Assembly: GCA_902795065.1 (NCBI GenBank) | Contig: CADBJR010000012.1 | Span: 1 to 45,965, forward strand | Length of the DNA: 45,965 nt | DNA from: an uncultured Coriobacteriaceae bacterium | GTDB lineage: Bacteria; Actinomycetota; Coriobacteriia; Coriobacteriales; Atopobiaceae | Reading direction: 5' to 3' | Part shown: positions 16,044-25,305 of the stretch, piece by piece | How positions within the stretch are numbered: position 1 is the stretch's first letter | How the letters are laid out: the number at the start of each line of letters is the position of its first letter | Notes under the pieces: model-generated | What the model was told of the DNA's origin: nothing | What the model saw: only the letters and a program-made list of their open reading frames with translations | The model's database searches: none | Program-made: the position numbers and the translations under genes

Positions 16044-17432
16044 ATGATGGCCGAGATGCGCGTCGAGCGCGACTCCATGGGGGAGATGCTGGTTCCCGCA
16101 GATGCGCTCTGGGGCGCCCAGACGCAGCGGAGCCTCGAGAACTTCCCCATCGGCGCGGAGACCATGCCCGCCGGCATCATCGCCGCGTTCGGCATCCTCA
16201 AGAAGGCAGCCGCCCAGGCAAACGTCGAGCTCGGCGTGCTCGACCCCGCCATCGGGGCCCTCATCGCCGACGCCTGCGACGAGCAGCTCGCGGGCGATCT
16301 CGACGGCAACTTCCCGCTCAAGGTCTGGCAGACCGGCTCGGGCACGCAGTCCAACATGAACGTGAACGAGGTCGTGGCCGCCCGCGCGAACCAGCTGGCG
16401 GCGGAGCGCGGCATCGCGCTCGAGCGCCCGATCCATCCCAACGACCACGTCAACCGCTCGCAGAGCTCCAACGATACGTTCCCCACGGCCATGCACATCG
16501 CCGCCGTGCTCGCGCTCTCCCGGACGGTGCTGCCCGCCGCGCGGGCGCTCATCGCCGAGTTCGAGCGCCTGGAGCGTGAGAACGAGGGCGTCGTCAAGAG
16601 CGGCCGCACGCATCTCATGGATGCCGTGCCCATCGCGTTCGGCCAGGAGATCTCCGGCTGGCGCGGCCTCATCGAAGCCGCCGTGGACGATATCCTGCTG
16701 GCAGCAAAGCCCCTGAGCCTCCTCGCGCTCGGCGGCACTGCCGTGGGCACGGGCCTCAACGCCCCGCCCGCCTTCGACGCATTGGTCGCCTCCAAGGTCG
16801 AGGCGCTCACGGGCGAGTCCTTCCTCACCCATCCCAACAAGTTCTCCGCCCTCACGGGCAAGGATGCGATGGTCTTCAGCCATGGGGCGCTCAAGGCGCT
16901 CGCGGCGAACCTCATGAAGATCGCCAACGACGTGCGCTGGCTCGCATCGGGTCCGCGCGTGGGCCTCGGGGAGATCTCGATCCCCGCCAACGAGCCCGGC
17001 AGCTCCATCATGCCCGGCAAGGTGAACCCCACGCAGTGCGAGGCCCTCACCATGGTGGCCGTTCAGGTCATGGGCAACGACGCGGCTATCGGCTTCGCCG
17101 CGAGCCAGGGCAACTTCGAGCTCAACGTCTTCATGCCCGTCATCGCCTACAACTGGCTGCAGAGCGCGCGCCTGCTCGCCGACGCCATGGAGTCGTTCCG
17201 CGCCCGCTGCGCGTCCGGCATCGTGGCCGACCGCGCCAAGATGGCGGAGAACCTCCACAGGTCGCTCATGCTGGTGACCTGCCTCAACCCCTACATCGGA
17301 TACGACAACGCCGCGCGGGTCGCCAAGAAGGCCTATGCCGAGGGTACCAGCCTCAAGGACGCCTGCGTGGCGCTGGGCTATATGACAGAGGAGCAGTTCG
17401 ACGAGGTGTTCCACCCCGAGGAGATGATCTAG
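16044..17432 (+). CDS. fumC: Class II fumarate hydratase
   Basis: FumC interconverts fumarate and malate without an iron-sulfur cluster. The 462 residues contain [14 protein letters not shown] (98-111), [14 protein letters not shown] (131-144), [12 protein letters not shown] with catalytic His190, and the superfamily signature [11 protein letters not shown] near residue 325, which carries the catalytic Ser loop. Length equals the usual 460-467. Two adjacent ATG codons (16044 and 16047) follow GGAAGGCGG; either may be used. The stop codon abuts the metY start with no spacer. Why fumarase is coupled to a sulfhydrylase is unclear; fumarate released by other reactions could be recycled, but this is speculation. 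Confidence 0.95.
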   Translation: MMAEMRVERDSMGEMLVPADALWGAQTQRSLENFPIGAETMPAGIIAAFGILKKAAAQANVELGVLDPAIGALIADACDEQLAGDLDGNFPLKVWQTGSGTQSNMNVNEVVAARANQLAAERGIALERPIHPNDHVNRSQSSNDTFPTAMHIAAVLALSRTVLPAARALIAEFERLERENEGVVKSGRTHLMDAVPIAFGQEISGWRGLIEAAVDDILLAAKPLSLLALGGTAVGTGLNAPPAFDALVASKVEALTGESFLTHPNKFSALTGKDAMVFSHGALKALAANLMKIANDVRWLASGPRVGLGEISIPANEPGSSIMPGKVNPTQCEALTMVAVQVMGNDAAIGFAASQGNFELNVFMPVIAYNWLQSARLLADAMESFRARCASGIVADRAKMAENLHRSLMLVTCLNPYIGYDNAARVAKKAYAEGTSLKDACVALGYMTEEQFDEVFHPEEMI

Positions 17433-18713
17433 ATGAGCACGAGCATCGACACGCGTTGCGTCCAGGGCGGCTACCAGCCGGGCAACGGAGAGCCCAGGCA
17501 GGTTCCCATCATCCAGTCCACCACCTTCAAGTACGCGACGAGCGACGCCATGGGCAAGCTCTTCGACCTCGAGGCGCCGGGCTACTTCTACACGCGCCTG
17601 CAGAACCCCACCAACGACTATGTCGCCGCCAAGATCGCCGAGCTCGAGGGAGGCACCGCGGCCATGCTCACGAGCTCGGGTCAGGCGGCCTCGTTCTTCT
17701 CGATCTTCAACATCTGCGAGGCGGGCGGCCACGTGGTCGCCAGCTCGACCATCTACGGCGGCACCTACAACCTGCTCGCCCACACGATGGCCAAGATGGG
17801 CATCGAGACCACCTTCGTCGCTCCCGACTGCAGCGCCGAGGAGCTCGAGGCCGCCTTCCGCCCCAACACCAAGTGCGTCTTCGGCGAGACTATCGCCAAC
17901 CCCGCGCTCACGGTGCTCGACATCGAGAAGTTCGCAACCGCCGCCCATACGCACGGCGTGCCCCTGATCGTCGACAACACCTTCCCGACGCCCGTGATGT
18001 GCCGTCCCATCGAGTGGGGCGCCGACATCGTGACCCACTCCACCACCAAATACATGGACGGCCACGGTGCGGCCGTGGGCGGCGCCATCGTCGATTCGGG
18101 CAACTTCGACTGGATGGCGCACGCCGAGAAGTTCCCCGGCCTCACCACGCCCGACGATTCCTACCACGGCATCGTCTACGCCGAGAAGTTCGGTCAGGGC
18201 GGCGCCTTCATCACCAAGGCGACCTCGCAGCTCATGCGCGACTTCGGCTCCATCCAGAGCCCGCAGAACGCCTTCCTGCTGAACCTCGGCCTCGAGAGCC
18301 TGCACGTGCGCATGCCCAGGCACTGCGCGAACGGCCTCGCCATGGCCGAGTTCCTCTCGGCCCATCCCAAGATCGAGAGCGTGCGCTATCCCGGGCTTGC
18401 GGGCGATCCGTGCTACGAGCTCGCGCAGAAGTACCTGCCCGACGGCACCTGCGGCGTCGTGAGCTTCTGCGTTGCAGGCGGACGCGCGGCTGCCGAGCGC
18501 TTCATGGCCGGCCTCAAGATCTGCGCGATCGAGACGCATGTGGCGGACGCACGCTCCTGCTGCCTGCATCCGGCGAGCTCGACCCATCGCCAGATGACCG
18601 ACGCGGAGCTCGCGGCAGCGGGCATCGCACCCAACATGGTGCGTCTGTCGTGCGGCCTCGAGTCGGCCGACGACCTCATCGCGGATGTGGCGCAGGCGCT
18701 CGAGCTGGCCTAA
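17433..18713 (+). CDS. metY: O-acetylhomoserine sulfhydrylase, Cys/Met PLP family
   Basis: This enzyme forms homocysteine from O-acetylhomoserine and sulfide. The 426 residues match the family: YTRLQNPTNDYVAAKIAELEGG (53-74), the PLP-contacting Asp181 in PLIVDNTFPTP, and the Schiff-base Lys206 in THSTTKYMDGHG. Length (about 425) fits OAH sulfhydrylase rather than the shorter cystathionine lyases (about 390). The ATG directly follows the fumC stop, so translation is coupled. It is convergent with the XRE gene; their stop codons overlap by 4 bp at CTAA. No SAM riboswitch or other met gene is seen nearby. Confidence 0.92.
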   Translation: MSTSIDTRCVQGGYQPGNGEPRQVPIIQSTTFKYATSDAMGKLFDLEAPGYFYTRLQNPTNDYVAAKIAELEGGTAAMLTSSGQAASFFSIFNICEAGGHVVASSTIYGGTYNLLAHTMAKMGIETTFVAPDCSAEELEAAFRPNTKCVFGETIANPALTVLDIEKFATAAHTHGVPLIVDNTFPTPVMCRPIEWGADIVTHSTTKYMDGHGAAVGGAIVDSGNFDWMAHAEKFPGLTTPDDSYHGIVYAEKFGQGGAFITKATSQLMRDFGSIQSPQNAFLLNLGLESLHVRMPRHCANGLAMAEFLSAHPKIESVRYPGLAGDPCYELAQKYLPDGTCGVVSFCVAGGRAAAERFMAGLKICAIETHVADARSCCLHPASSTHRQMTDAELAAAGIAPNMVRLSCGLESADDLIADVAQALELA

Positions 18714-18976
18714 GGCTTTTTCTTCGCGTCGGGGATGAGGCCCTTCTCGGAGAGCCTTATGTAGACGCGGTCAACGAACGTGCCGGGCTCCTCGCCCATG
18801 GCCGCGCAGAACAGGAACGATTCATGGAGGGTCAGCTGGCGCTGGCCCTTCTCCGTCTTGCTGACGGTCGATTGGGTGAGCCCCATGGATTCGGCGACAT
18901 CGGCCTGCGTGAGCTCGTGCTCGCGCCTGACGCAGGCGAGCACCTCTCCGACGACCCTGTTGCGTTCGATATCCAT
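18710..18976 (-). CDS. Small XRE-family HTH regulator
   Basis: The 88 residues are almost wholly a Cro/C1-type helix-turn-helix (about 12-65: LACVRREHELTQADVAESMGLTQSTVSKTEKGQRQLTLHE). A short tail (GTFVDRVYIRLSEKGLIPDAKKKP) follows, with no separate sensor domain. ATG 18976 has a weak ribosome site. It is divergent from htrA across a 251-bp region that contains small repeats, and convergent with metY. Control of itself or of htrA is possible but not shown. Confidence 0.85.
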   Translation of the reverse strand: MDIERNRVVGEVLACVRREHELTQADVAESMGLTQSTVSKTEKGQRQLTLHESFLFCAAMGEEPGTFVDRVYIRLSEKGLIPDAKKKP

Positions 18977-19227
18977 GCCACGAAGGTAGGGGTGCGGAGA
19001 CGATAGTCCAAATCAGAATATCCAGCTGCCCCGTAGCGGAACCACCGCGTCCTTCCGCAGCATAGACGGGGGATTCCGAAGAGTTCCGAACGCACAAGCG
19101 CCTAAAGCGAACCTAAATCTGTCGAGTTTGTGCCGCTTGGCCCGTGGTGGGGCGTATGGGCGATGGCATGCGGCGAATCGGGGGTACAGTCACGTTGTAC
19201 GTTTGTTCCGCGCTGGGAGGCACGAGT
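18977..19227. promoter_or_regulatory. Divergent XRE/htrA intergenic region with candidate sites
   Basis: Two copies of TTCCGAA (19074-19080 and 19084-19090) are spaced exactly 10 bp apart, one helical turn. Nearer htrA, GTACA (19184-19188) and TGTAC (19196-19200) form an inverted repeat with a 7-bp gap, 27 bp before the htrA start. Clear -35/-10 pairs are not evident. No ORF or RNA gene is seen. Confidence 0.35.
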
Positions 19228-20820
19228 ATGGAATTCGAGAAGGACAGCAACGCCGGGACCGATCCTGCCATCGAAGCGGACGGGATTCCGCAGATCCCAG
19301 ACCCATCATCCGAGGAGACCACGCTGCAGCTCGATGCTGCGCCGGAGGCCATGGACGGGCGTCCATCGTCGGAAGCGGACGATACGGTTCCGCGGCCTCA
19401 GACCGCCTACGAGCGCAACTACGGCTACACGCCGCAGACGCCCAGCTACCCGTACGCATACAGCGCGCCCGCGCCCGCTCCGGCGGCTATGCCGTCCGTG
19501 ACCCCGGAGAAGACCGTCGGTCGCGGCGGATCGTTCGGCTGGGGGCTGCTCGGCGGCATCATCGGCGCTGCGGCTGTAGCCGCCGTGCTGGTGCTCTCAG
19601 GTCTTCTCGTCCCGCGCCAGGGATCGCGGAGCACCGATAACGGCATCGCCCTGCCGGGGCAGAGCTTCTCGATCAACCCGACGTCCGAGGACGTGACCGT
19701 GGCGAACGCCGTCGCGGCCAAGGCGCTCCCGTCCGTCGTCTCGGTGCACTGCACCCTCGCCGGCGGCATGAGCACCGGCTCGGGTGTCATCCTTGACGCA
19801 TCGGGCAACATCATCACCAACAACCACGTGGTCGAGGGCGCGCAGTCTATCTCGGTCACGATAGAGGGGACCAGCTACGACGCCGTCGTCGTGGGGACCG
19901 ACCCCTCGAGCGACATCGCGGTGCTCAAGGCAGATCTCGGCGGAGCGCAGGTGACGCCCATCGAGGTGGGCGACAGCTCGGCGCTGCGCGTGGGCGACTG
20001 GGTCATGACCGTGGGAAGCCCCTTCGGCCTCGACTCGTCGGTCTCGGCGGGCATCGTGAGCTCGCTCTTCCGCAGCGAGCTCATGTACGGCGAGTCGGGC
20101 AACACCCTCTACACCAACCTCATCCAGGTCGATGCCGCCATCAACCCCGGCAACTCGGGCGGCGCGCTCGTCAACGCGCGCGGCCAGCTCGTCGGCATCT
20201 GCACGCTCTTCTCCTCCGACACGCAGTCGTTCGCAGGCATCGGCTTCGCGATCCCGGGCAACTACGCGGTCGAGATCGCCGAGAAGATCATTGCGGGCGA
20301 GCAGGTCACCCATGCCTACATCGGCCTCACGATGATGACGGTGAATTCCGATGTCGTGAAGGCCGAGGGCCTCTCCGTCGACAGCGGCGCGCTCGTGATC
20401 GAGACCATTGAGGACGGTCCCGCCGAAGCGGCGGGCATCCTGCCGGGCGATGTCGTCATCTCGATCGGGGGCGAGCGCATCGACTCCGCCGACAGCGCGG
20501 TGCTCGCTGTCCGCAGCCATCGCATCGGCGAGACGGTCGCCGTGACCGTCATGCGCGGAGAGGAGCGCCTCACCTTCGACGTGACCCTCTCGTCCGACGA
20601 GAAGCTCCAGGAGATCCAGCGCCAGCAGCGCGAGCAGCAGCAGAAGGAGCAGGAGCAGCAGAACGACTTCTGGAGCACCCCCGACGGCAACGGCATCGAT
20701 GACGAGGACGTCCAGGAGATGCTCGAGTGGTGGTGGAACCAGCTCACGGATGGCGAGGATCCGTCCAGCGGGGACTCGCTCCACGACATCTTCGCTCCCG
20801 ATAAGGATCCGCGCGGCTAG
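19228..20820 (+). CDS. htrA: HtrA/DegP-family membrane-anchored serine protease with PDZ domain
   Basis: This envelope quality-control protease has 530 residues. A cytoplasmic Pro/acidic N-terminus (1-100) is followed by one membrane helix (about 104-128, GWGLLGGIIGAAAVAAVLVLS). The trypsin-like domain follows, with His200 (ITNNHVV), Asp229 (SSDIAVLK) and Ser310 (NPGNSGGAL), then one PDZ domain (about 380-465, including GPAEAAGILPGDVVISI). A Gln/Glu-rich coiled tail (about 475-495) and an acidic end complete it. ATG 19228 has GGGAGG at 7 nt; the upstream in-frame GTG at 19144 is rejected. A divergent XRE regulator lies upstream and a DUF2130 gene 86 bp downstream. Confidence 0.94.
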   Translation: MEFEKDSNAGTDPAIEADGIPQIPDPSSEETTLQLDAAPEAMDGRPSSEADDTVPRPQTAYERNYGYTPQTPSYPYAYSAPAPAPAAMPSVTPEKTVGRGGSFGWGLLGGIIGAAAVAAVLVLSGLLVPRQGSRSTDNGIALPGQSFSINPTSEDVTVANAVAAKALPSVVSVHCTLAGGMSTGSGVILDASGNIITNNHVVEGAQSISVTIEGTSYDAVVVGTDPSSDIAVLKADLGGAQVTPIEVGDSSALRVGDWVMTVGSPFGLDSSVSAGIVSSLFRSELMYGESGNTLYTNLIQVDAAINPGNSGGALVNARGQLVGICTLFSSDTQSFAGIGFAIPGNYAVEIAEKIIAGEQVTHAYIGLTMMTVNSDVVKAEGLSVDSGALVIETIEDGPAEAAGILPGDVVISIGGERIDSADSAVLAVRSHRIGETVAVTVMRGEERLTFDVTLSSDEKLQEIQRQQREQQQKEQEQQNDFWSTPDGNGIDDEDVQEMLEWWWNQLTDGEDPSSGDSLHDIFAPDKDPRG

Positions 20821-20906
20821 CAGCCACGGGATACTCCCCGCGCCATCGTGTCCGGTGGATGGCGTAAGCTTGGTACCGTGAGAAGAGATGCACGGGAGGT
20901 TGCGCC

Positions 20907-22274
20907 ATGGCGGAGATCAAGTGCCCGCATTGCGGCAAGGTGTTCCAGGTCGACGAGAGCGGTTATGCCCAGATTGCGTCGCAGGTCCGCGACGCCGAGT
21001 TCGCGCATGCGCTCCATGAGCGCGAGGCGGCGCTCGCCGAGGCGGAGGGCCGCAAGCGCGAGCTCGCGCTCGCACGTTCGCGCGAGCAGGCGGGCGAGGC
21101 GATGGAGCAGCTCCGCGCCAAGGCGGCGGACGACCTCGCCCAGCGCGAGAAGCGCATCGCCGTGCTCGAGGCGAGGATCGAGGGCGCCGATGCCGAGCGC
21201 AAGGCGGCGGTGGGGGAGGCACGGGCCGAGCTCCGCAGCACGATCGCCGACCGCGACGCCGAGATCGCCGCGCTCAAGGAGCGCCTCGCCCGCACCGACG
21301 CCGAGAAGCGCCTCGCGGTCAAGGAGGCCACGGAGGAGCTCTCGGGCCAGCTCGTCACGCTCAGGAGCGAGGCCCAGACCACCGAGACCTCCCTCAGGAC
21401 GCAGCTCCTCGAGCAGCAGAAGGCCCATGACCTCGCCCTGCGCGACAAGGACGCCGAGATCGAGCGCATCCTCGACCAGCGCTCCAGGCTCAACACCAAG
21501 CTGCTCGGCGAGTCGCTCGAGCAGCATTGCGAGATCGAGTTCAACCGCATCCGCGCCACGGCGTTCCCGCGCGCCGAGTTCACCAAGGACACCATCGCCG
21601 TGAGCGAGGGGGAGGACGACCGTCCCACCAAGGGCGACTACATCTTCCGCGAGTGCGACGAGGACGGCACCGAGATCGTCTCGATCATGTTCGAGATGAA
21701 GACCGAGCAGCAGGACGCCACGCGCCACAAGACCAACGATGCGCACCTCAAAAAGCTCGATGCGGATCGGCACAAGAAGGGCTGCGAGTACGCCGTGCTC
21801 GTCTCCACGCTCGAGCCCGAGAGCGAGCTCTACAACGCCGGCATCGTCGACGTCTCCTGGCAGTACGAGAAGATGTACGTCGTCCGCCCGCAGTTCTTCA
21901 TCCCGATCATCGGCATCCTGCGCAATGCCGCCCTCAATGCGGCGTCGTACAAGTCCGAGCTCGCGCAGATGCGCCGTGCGAACCTCGACGTCACCCATTT
22001 CGAGGAGGCGTTGGTCGACTTCCAGGAGCGGTTCGGCAAGGATTTCGAGCGCGCCGGGAAGCGCTACGCGGAGGCCATCGAGAGCATCGACAAGGCGATC
22101 GCCGACCTCCAGAAGACCAAGGAGAAGCTTGTCGCCTCCGAGAACGCGCTGCGCCTCGCCAACGACAAGGCGCAGGGCCTCACGATCCGCAAGCTCACCC
22201 GCAACAACCCCACGATGAAGGGGCTCCTCGACGAGGCGCGCGCGGCTGCGGCGAGCGTGGACGAGGATGCATAG
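20907..22274 (+). CDS. DUF2130 family coiled-coil protein
   Basis: The 455 residues start with a CxxC pair (Cys6, Cys9: IKCPHCGKVFQVDE) like a half zinc ribbon. A very charged coiled coil of about 170 residues follows, then the DUF2130 core (about 205-330), with SLEQHCEIEFNRIRATAFP, GDYIFRECDEDGTEIVSIMFEMKTE and NDAHLKKLDADRHKKGCEYAVLV. The pattern of acidic residues followed by MFEMKTE has the look of a PD-(D/E)xK nuclease core, as suggested for this family; no activity is claimed. A second coiled coil and basic tail end the protein. ATG 20907 has GGGAGG. Function is unknown. Confidence 0.85.
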   Translation: MAEIKCPHCGKVFQVDESGYAQIASQVRDAEFAHALHEREAALAEAEGRKRELALARSREQAGEAMEQLRAKAADDLAQREKRIAVLEARIEGADAERKAAVGEARAELRSTIADRDAEIAALKERLARTDAEKRLAVKEATEELSGQLVTLRSEAQTTETSLRTQLLEQQKAHDLALRDKDAEIERILDQRSRLNTKLLGESLEQHCEIEFNRIRATAFPRAEFTKDTIAVSEGEDDRPTKGDYIFRECDEDGTEIVSIMFEMKTEQQDATRHKTNDAHLKKLDADRHKKGCEYAVLVSTLEPESELYNAGIVDVSWQYEKMYVVRPQFFIPIIGILRNAALNAASYKSELAQMRRANLDVTHFEEALVDFQERFGKDFERAGKRYAEAIESIDKAIADLQKTKEKLVASENALRLANDKAQGLTIRKLTRNNPTMKGLLDEARAAAASVDEDA

Positions 22275-22393
22275 CAGGTCGTTTGCCGATTAATCGCCGC
22301 ATTAGCCGAGCGCGGTGAATAGCGCGGGTCCAGACGGGTATCGAGCATCGTAGCCTAGCCAATATATCAGGAGATTGGAGAAAGGGACCTACG

Positions 22394-23914
22394 ATGGCTC
22401 ACGACGTCTTCGTCAGCTATTCGCACAAGGACAAGGTGGTCGCGGACGCGATCGTCTCGTATCTGGAATTCAAGGGGAGCCGCTGCTGGTATGCGCCGCG
22501 CGATATCGTTCCCGGCGCCGATTGGGCTGCGTCCATCATGGATGCAATCAGGGGCGCCAAGGTCATGGTGCTGCTCTTCACGGATTATGCGAACACCTCG
22601 ACGCAGGTCGCGCGCGAGGTGAACCTGGCCGTGAGCAACGGCGTGACGATCATCCCCTTCAAGATGACGAATTCGATGCCCACGCAGGGCATGCAGTACT
22701 ACCTCTCGACCGTGCATTGGCTCGACGCCCTGTCATCGCCGCTCGACCAGAGCATCAAGCAGCTCGACGCGCGGGTGAGGGGGCTCCTCTCCGGTGCGCC
22801 GGTCCAGCAGATGCCCGCGAGCATGCCGACCATCGTGATCGAGAAGAAGCGCCCCGCCTGGTTGATCCCCGTCATCGCCGTCCTCGGGGTGCTTGCGCTT
22901 GCCTGCGCCATCCTGCTTCCGCGGCTCATCGGCGGCTCCGGCAGAACCGATTCGGACGTGCCCGAGACGGCGGCAGAGGCGCCGGAGGAGGGCGAGGCCT
23001 CCGGTCCGATTGAATCCATCGCCATCCCCACCAGCGGCAGCGCGCAGATCGCAGACCCCGCCAACACCGGCACGCAGGGCAACTTCCAGGGCAACTACCA
23101 GAACGATGCCTTCGCGGCATCCGACGGCGAGTGGTTCTACTTCCGCGGCAGCGACGGCTGCCTGTACAGGATGCGCCTCGACGGTTCCGAGCGGACCCAG
23201 CTCAGCGATGAGCGCTGCAGCTCCATCGGCGTTATCGACGGCTACATCTACTACAGCACCGTCGGCTCGAGCGGCTACGTCGAGAACATCTGCCGCATGA
23301 GGACCGACGGTTCCGAGCAGACGACGCTCTACAACGGCATGTTCGAGGAGTTCATGATCGTGGACGGGCGCATGTACTTCAAGAACTCGCTCGACAGCCT
23401 CAAGCTCTACAGCATCGCCCTCGACGGCACCGACCTGCGCTGCGAGGGTTCGACGACGGGCCTCTACTACCTCACGATCTGGGACGGGAGGATGTACTGG
23501 GCCAACGACGAGGACGGCCGGTGCCTGTACCGCGCCAACCTCGACGGCAGCGAGGCGACCAAGCTCACCAGGAACGGCGTCGACTCCATCACGGTCTGCG
23601 ACGGATGGATCTTCTACAACGACCTCGGCGACCACGGCTTCCATATGCTCGATGCCGAGACGCTCGAGGACCGCACGCTCATCATGATGGGCATCTACGA
23701 TCCCGTGGTCAGCCCGTACGGTATCGTGGGCATGAGCTCGCTCGAATCGCTCCACCTGTTCCGCTCCGAGCTCGGAGCTGCGGGCGGCACCGTGCTCACC
23801 GATTACAAGATCGACGACATCAGCGTGGTCGAGGGCTTCATCTTCTTCACCAACGAGGACGACGGCAACGTCTACATGATGGACATCTACGGCGGCAACC
23901 TCATGAAGCTGTAG
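22394..23914 (+). CDS. TIR domain - membrane helix - beta-propeller-like receptor protein
   Basis: The 506 residues divide into three parts. A TIR_2-type domain covers 1-130: HDVFVSYSHKDK, RCWYAPRDIVPGADW and QVAREVNLAVSNG, where Glu75 sits at the position of the NADase catalytic Glu in active TIRs. One membrane helix follows at about 156-178. The C-terminal region (about 220-506) repeats a motif like DGxIYY...LYRMxLDGSExTxL at roughly 45-residue intervals, as in DUF5050 propellers. Topology would be TIR inside, propeller outside. AAAGGGA precedes ATG 22394. The cysteine desulfidase family gene follows after 10 bp. Possible roles are surface sensor with NAD-cleaving or scaffold output, abortive defence, or a plain structural use of TIR; none is shown. 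Confidence 0.82.
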   Translation: MAHDVFVSYSHKDKVVADAIVSYLEFKGSRCWYAPRDIVPGADWAASIMDAIRGAKVMVLLFTDYANTSTQVAREVNLAVSNGVTIIPFKMTNSMPTQGMQYYLSTVHWLDALSSPLDQSIKQLDARVRGLLSGAPVQQMPASMPTIVIEKKRPAWLIPVIAVLGVLALACAILLPRLIGGSGRTDSDVPETAAEAPEEGEASGPIESIAIPTSGSAQIADPANTGTQGNFQGNYQNDAFAASDGEWFYFRGSDGCLYRMRLDGSERTQLSDERCSSIGVIDGYIYYSTVGSSGYVENICRMRTDGSEQTTLYNGMFEEFMIVDGRMYFKNSLDSLKLYSIALDGTDLRCEGSTTGLYYLTIWDGRMYWANDEDGRCLYRANLDGSEATKLTRNGVDSITVCDGWIFYNDLGDHGFHMLDAETLEDRTLIMMGIYDPVVSPYGIVGMSSLESLHLFRSELGAAGGTVLTDYKIDDISVVEGFIFFTNEDDGNVYMMDIYGGNLMKL

Positions 23915-23924
23915 GGGTGCTGCG

Positions 23925-25205
23925 ATGGACCGCGCGACGATGGACGCCTACACCCGTATCCTCCGCGAGGAGCTCGTCTGCGCCATGGGGTGCACGGAGC
24001 CCATCGCCATCGCCTACGCGGCGGCGCTGGCGCGCGAGACGCTCGGGTGCCTGCCCGACACCGTCGACCTGTCCGTGAGCCCCAACATCATCAAGAACGT
24101 CAAGAGCGTGGTCGTTCCGCATACGGGCGGGCTCAAGGGCATGCGCGCCGCCGCGTCCGCCGGCATCGTCGCCGGCGATGCCGCGGCAGAGCTCGAGGTG
24201 CTGGCGAGGATCTCCCCCGACGACCTGCCCGCCATCTCCGCGTTCCTCGAGCGCGCGTCGTTCTCGCTCGAGCCGACCTCGGGCGAAACCGTGCTCGACA
24301 TCCGCATCCGCGTGGAGGCGGCGGGGCAGAGCGCGCTCGTGCGCATCGCCGGCGCTCACACCAACGTGGTCCGCGTCGAGCGAGACGGGGAGGTGCTGGT
24401 CGACCGACCCGTGGAGCAGGCGGGCTGCGGGGAGCAGACCGATCGGAGCATCCTATCCATCGAGGGCATCGTCGAGTATGCGGATACCGTGGCGCTCGAC
24501 GAGGTCGCCGAGGTGCTCGAGCGGCAGATCTCCTGCAACACCGCGATCGCCGATGCGGGGTTCACCGAGCATTGGGGCGCCGGCATCGGCAGGGTGCTCA
24601 TGGATGCGTACGGCGGAACCGTGCACAATCGCGCCAAGGCGGCCGCGGCGGCAGGGTCGGATGCGCGCATGAGCGGGTGCGAGCTGCCCGTGGTCATCAA
24701 CTCGGGCAGCGGCAATCAGGGCATCACCGCCTCGCTTCCCGTCATCGTGTTCGCGCGCGAGATGGGGGTCTCCCACGAGCTGCTCCTGCGGGCGCTTGTG
24801 GTCTCCAACCTCACCACGATCCACCTCAAGACGGGCATCGGGCGCCTCTCCGCATACTGTGGCGCGACGAGCGCGGGGTGCGGTGCCGGCGCAGGCATCT
24901 GCTACCTCCATGGGGGCAAGGCCGACGAGATCGCCCACACCGTGGTCAACGCCGTCGCCATCAACTCGGGCATGATCTGCGACGGCGCCAAGCCGAGCTG
25001 CGCGGCCAAGATCGCCTCCGCCGTGGAGGCCGGTCTTCTGGGCTGGCAGATGCAGGTGCGCGGCGAGGAGTTCTTCGGCGGCGACGGCATCGTGGTCAAG
25101 GGCGTGGAGAACACCATCGAGGCGGTGGGCAGGCTTGCACGCGACGGCATGCGCCAGACCGACGAGGAGATCATCCGCCTCATGATCGGCTCCCCGAACC
25201 GCTAG
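23925..25205 (+). CDS. L-cysteine desulfidase/UPF0597 (CyuA/YhaM) family protein
   Basis: The 426 residues are full length for this family of oxygen-sensitive Fe-S enzymes, related to L-serine dehydratase alpha chains, that split cysteine to pyruvate, ammonia and sulfide. Seen are MGCTEPIAIAYAAALA (21-36), SPNIIKNVKSVVVPHTGG, NSGSGNQGITASLPVIVFA and the cysteine-rich GATSAGCGAGAGICYLHGG with downstream MICDGAKPSC, the probable cluster ligands. ATG 23925 follows the TIR gene stop by 10 bp with AGGGG, so the two are probably co-transcribed. Some members act on other amino acids, so the substrate is not certain. It is followed by a long palindrome. Confidence 0.85.
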   Translation: MDRATMDAYTRILREELVCAMGCTEPIAIAYAAALARETLGCLPDTVDLSVSPNIIKNVKSVVVPHTGGLKGMRAAASAGIVAGDAAAELEVLARISPDDLPAISAFLERASFSLEPTSGETVLDIRIRVEAAGQSALVRIAGAHTNVVRVERDGEVLVDRPVEQAGCGEQTDRSILSIEGIVEYADTVALDEVAEVLERQISCNTAIADAGFTEHWGAGIGRVLMDAYGGTVHNRAKAAAAAGSDARMSGCELPVVINSGSGNQGITASLPVIVFAREMGVSHELLLRALVVSNLTTIHLKTGIGRLSAYCGATSAGCGAGAGICYLHGGKADEIAHTVVNAVAINSGMICDGAKPSCAAKIASAVEAGLLGWQMQVRGEEFFGGDGIVVKGVENTIEAVGRLARDGMRQTDEEIIRLMIGSPNR

Positions 25206-25210
25206 CGTTT

Positions 25211-25290
25211 CTGTCAAAGGGACAGGTTATTTGACAGAAACTTCTCATGCTGCTTCGGAATTCCTGTCAAATAACCTGTCCCTTTGACAG
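25211..25290. repeat. Perfect 27-bp inverted repeat (REP/MITE-like) before csoR
   Basis: Arm 25211-25237 and arm 25264-25290 are exact reverse complements, 26 bp apart. Each arm is itself bounded by CTGTCAAA and TTTGACAG, and each is followed by RAACTTCTC in direct orientation, so this is two inverted copies of one unit. No ORF is inside. It may also end the upstream transcript. Confidence 0.85.
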
Positions 25291-25305
25291 GAACTTCTCG
25301 TAACG

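Noticed and set aside
15843-18587. 914-codon open frame on the minus strand
   Set aside because: Antisense of fumC-metY, with low-complexity composition and no ribosome site or family motif.
22287-22296. CGATTAATCG palindrome after the DUF2130 gene
   Set aside because: Ten base pairs with no loop or flanking promoter elements; too short to support a call.
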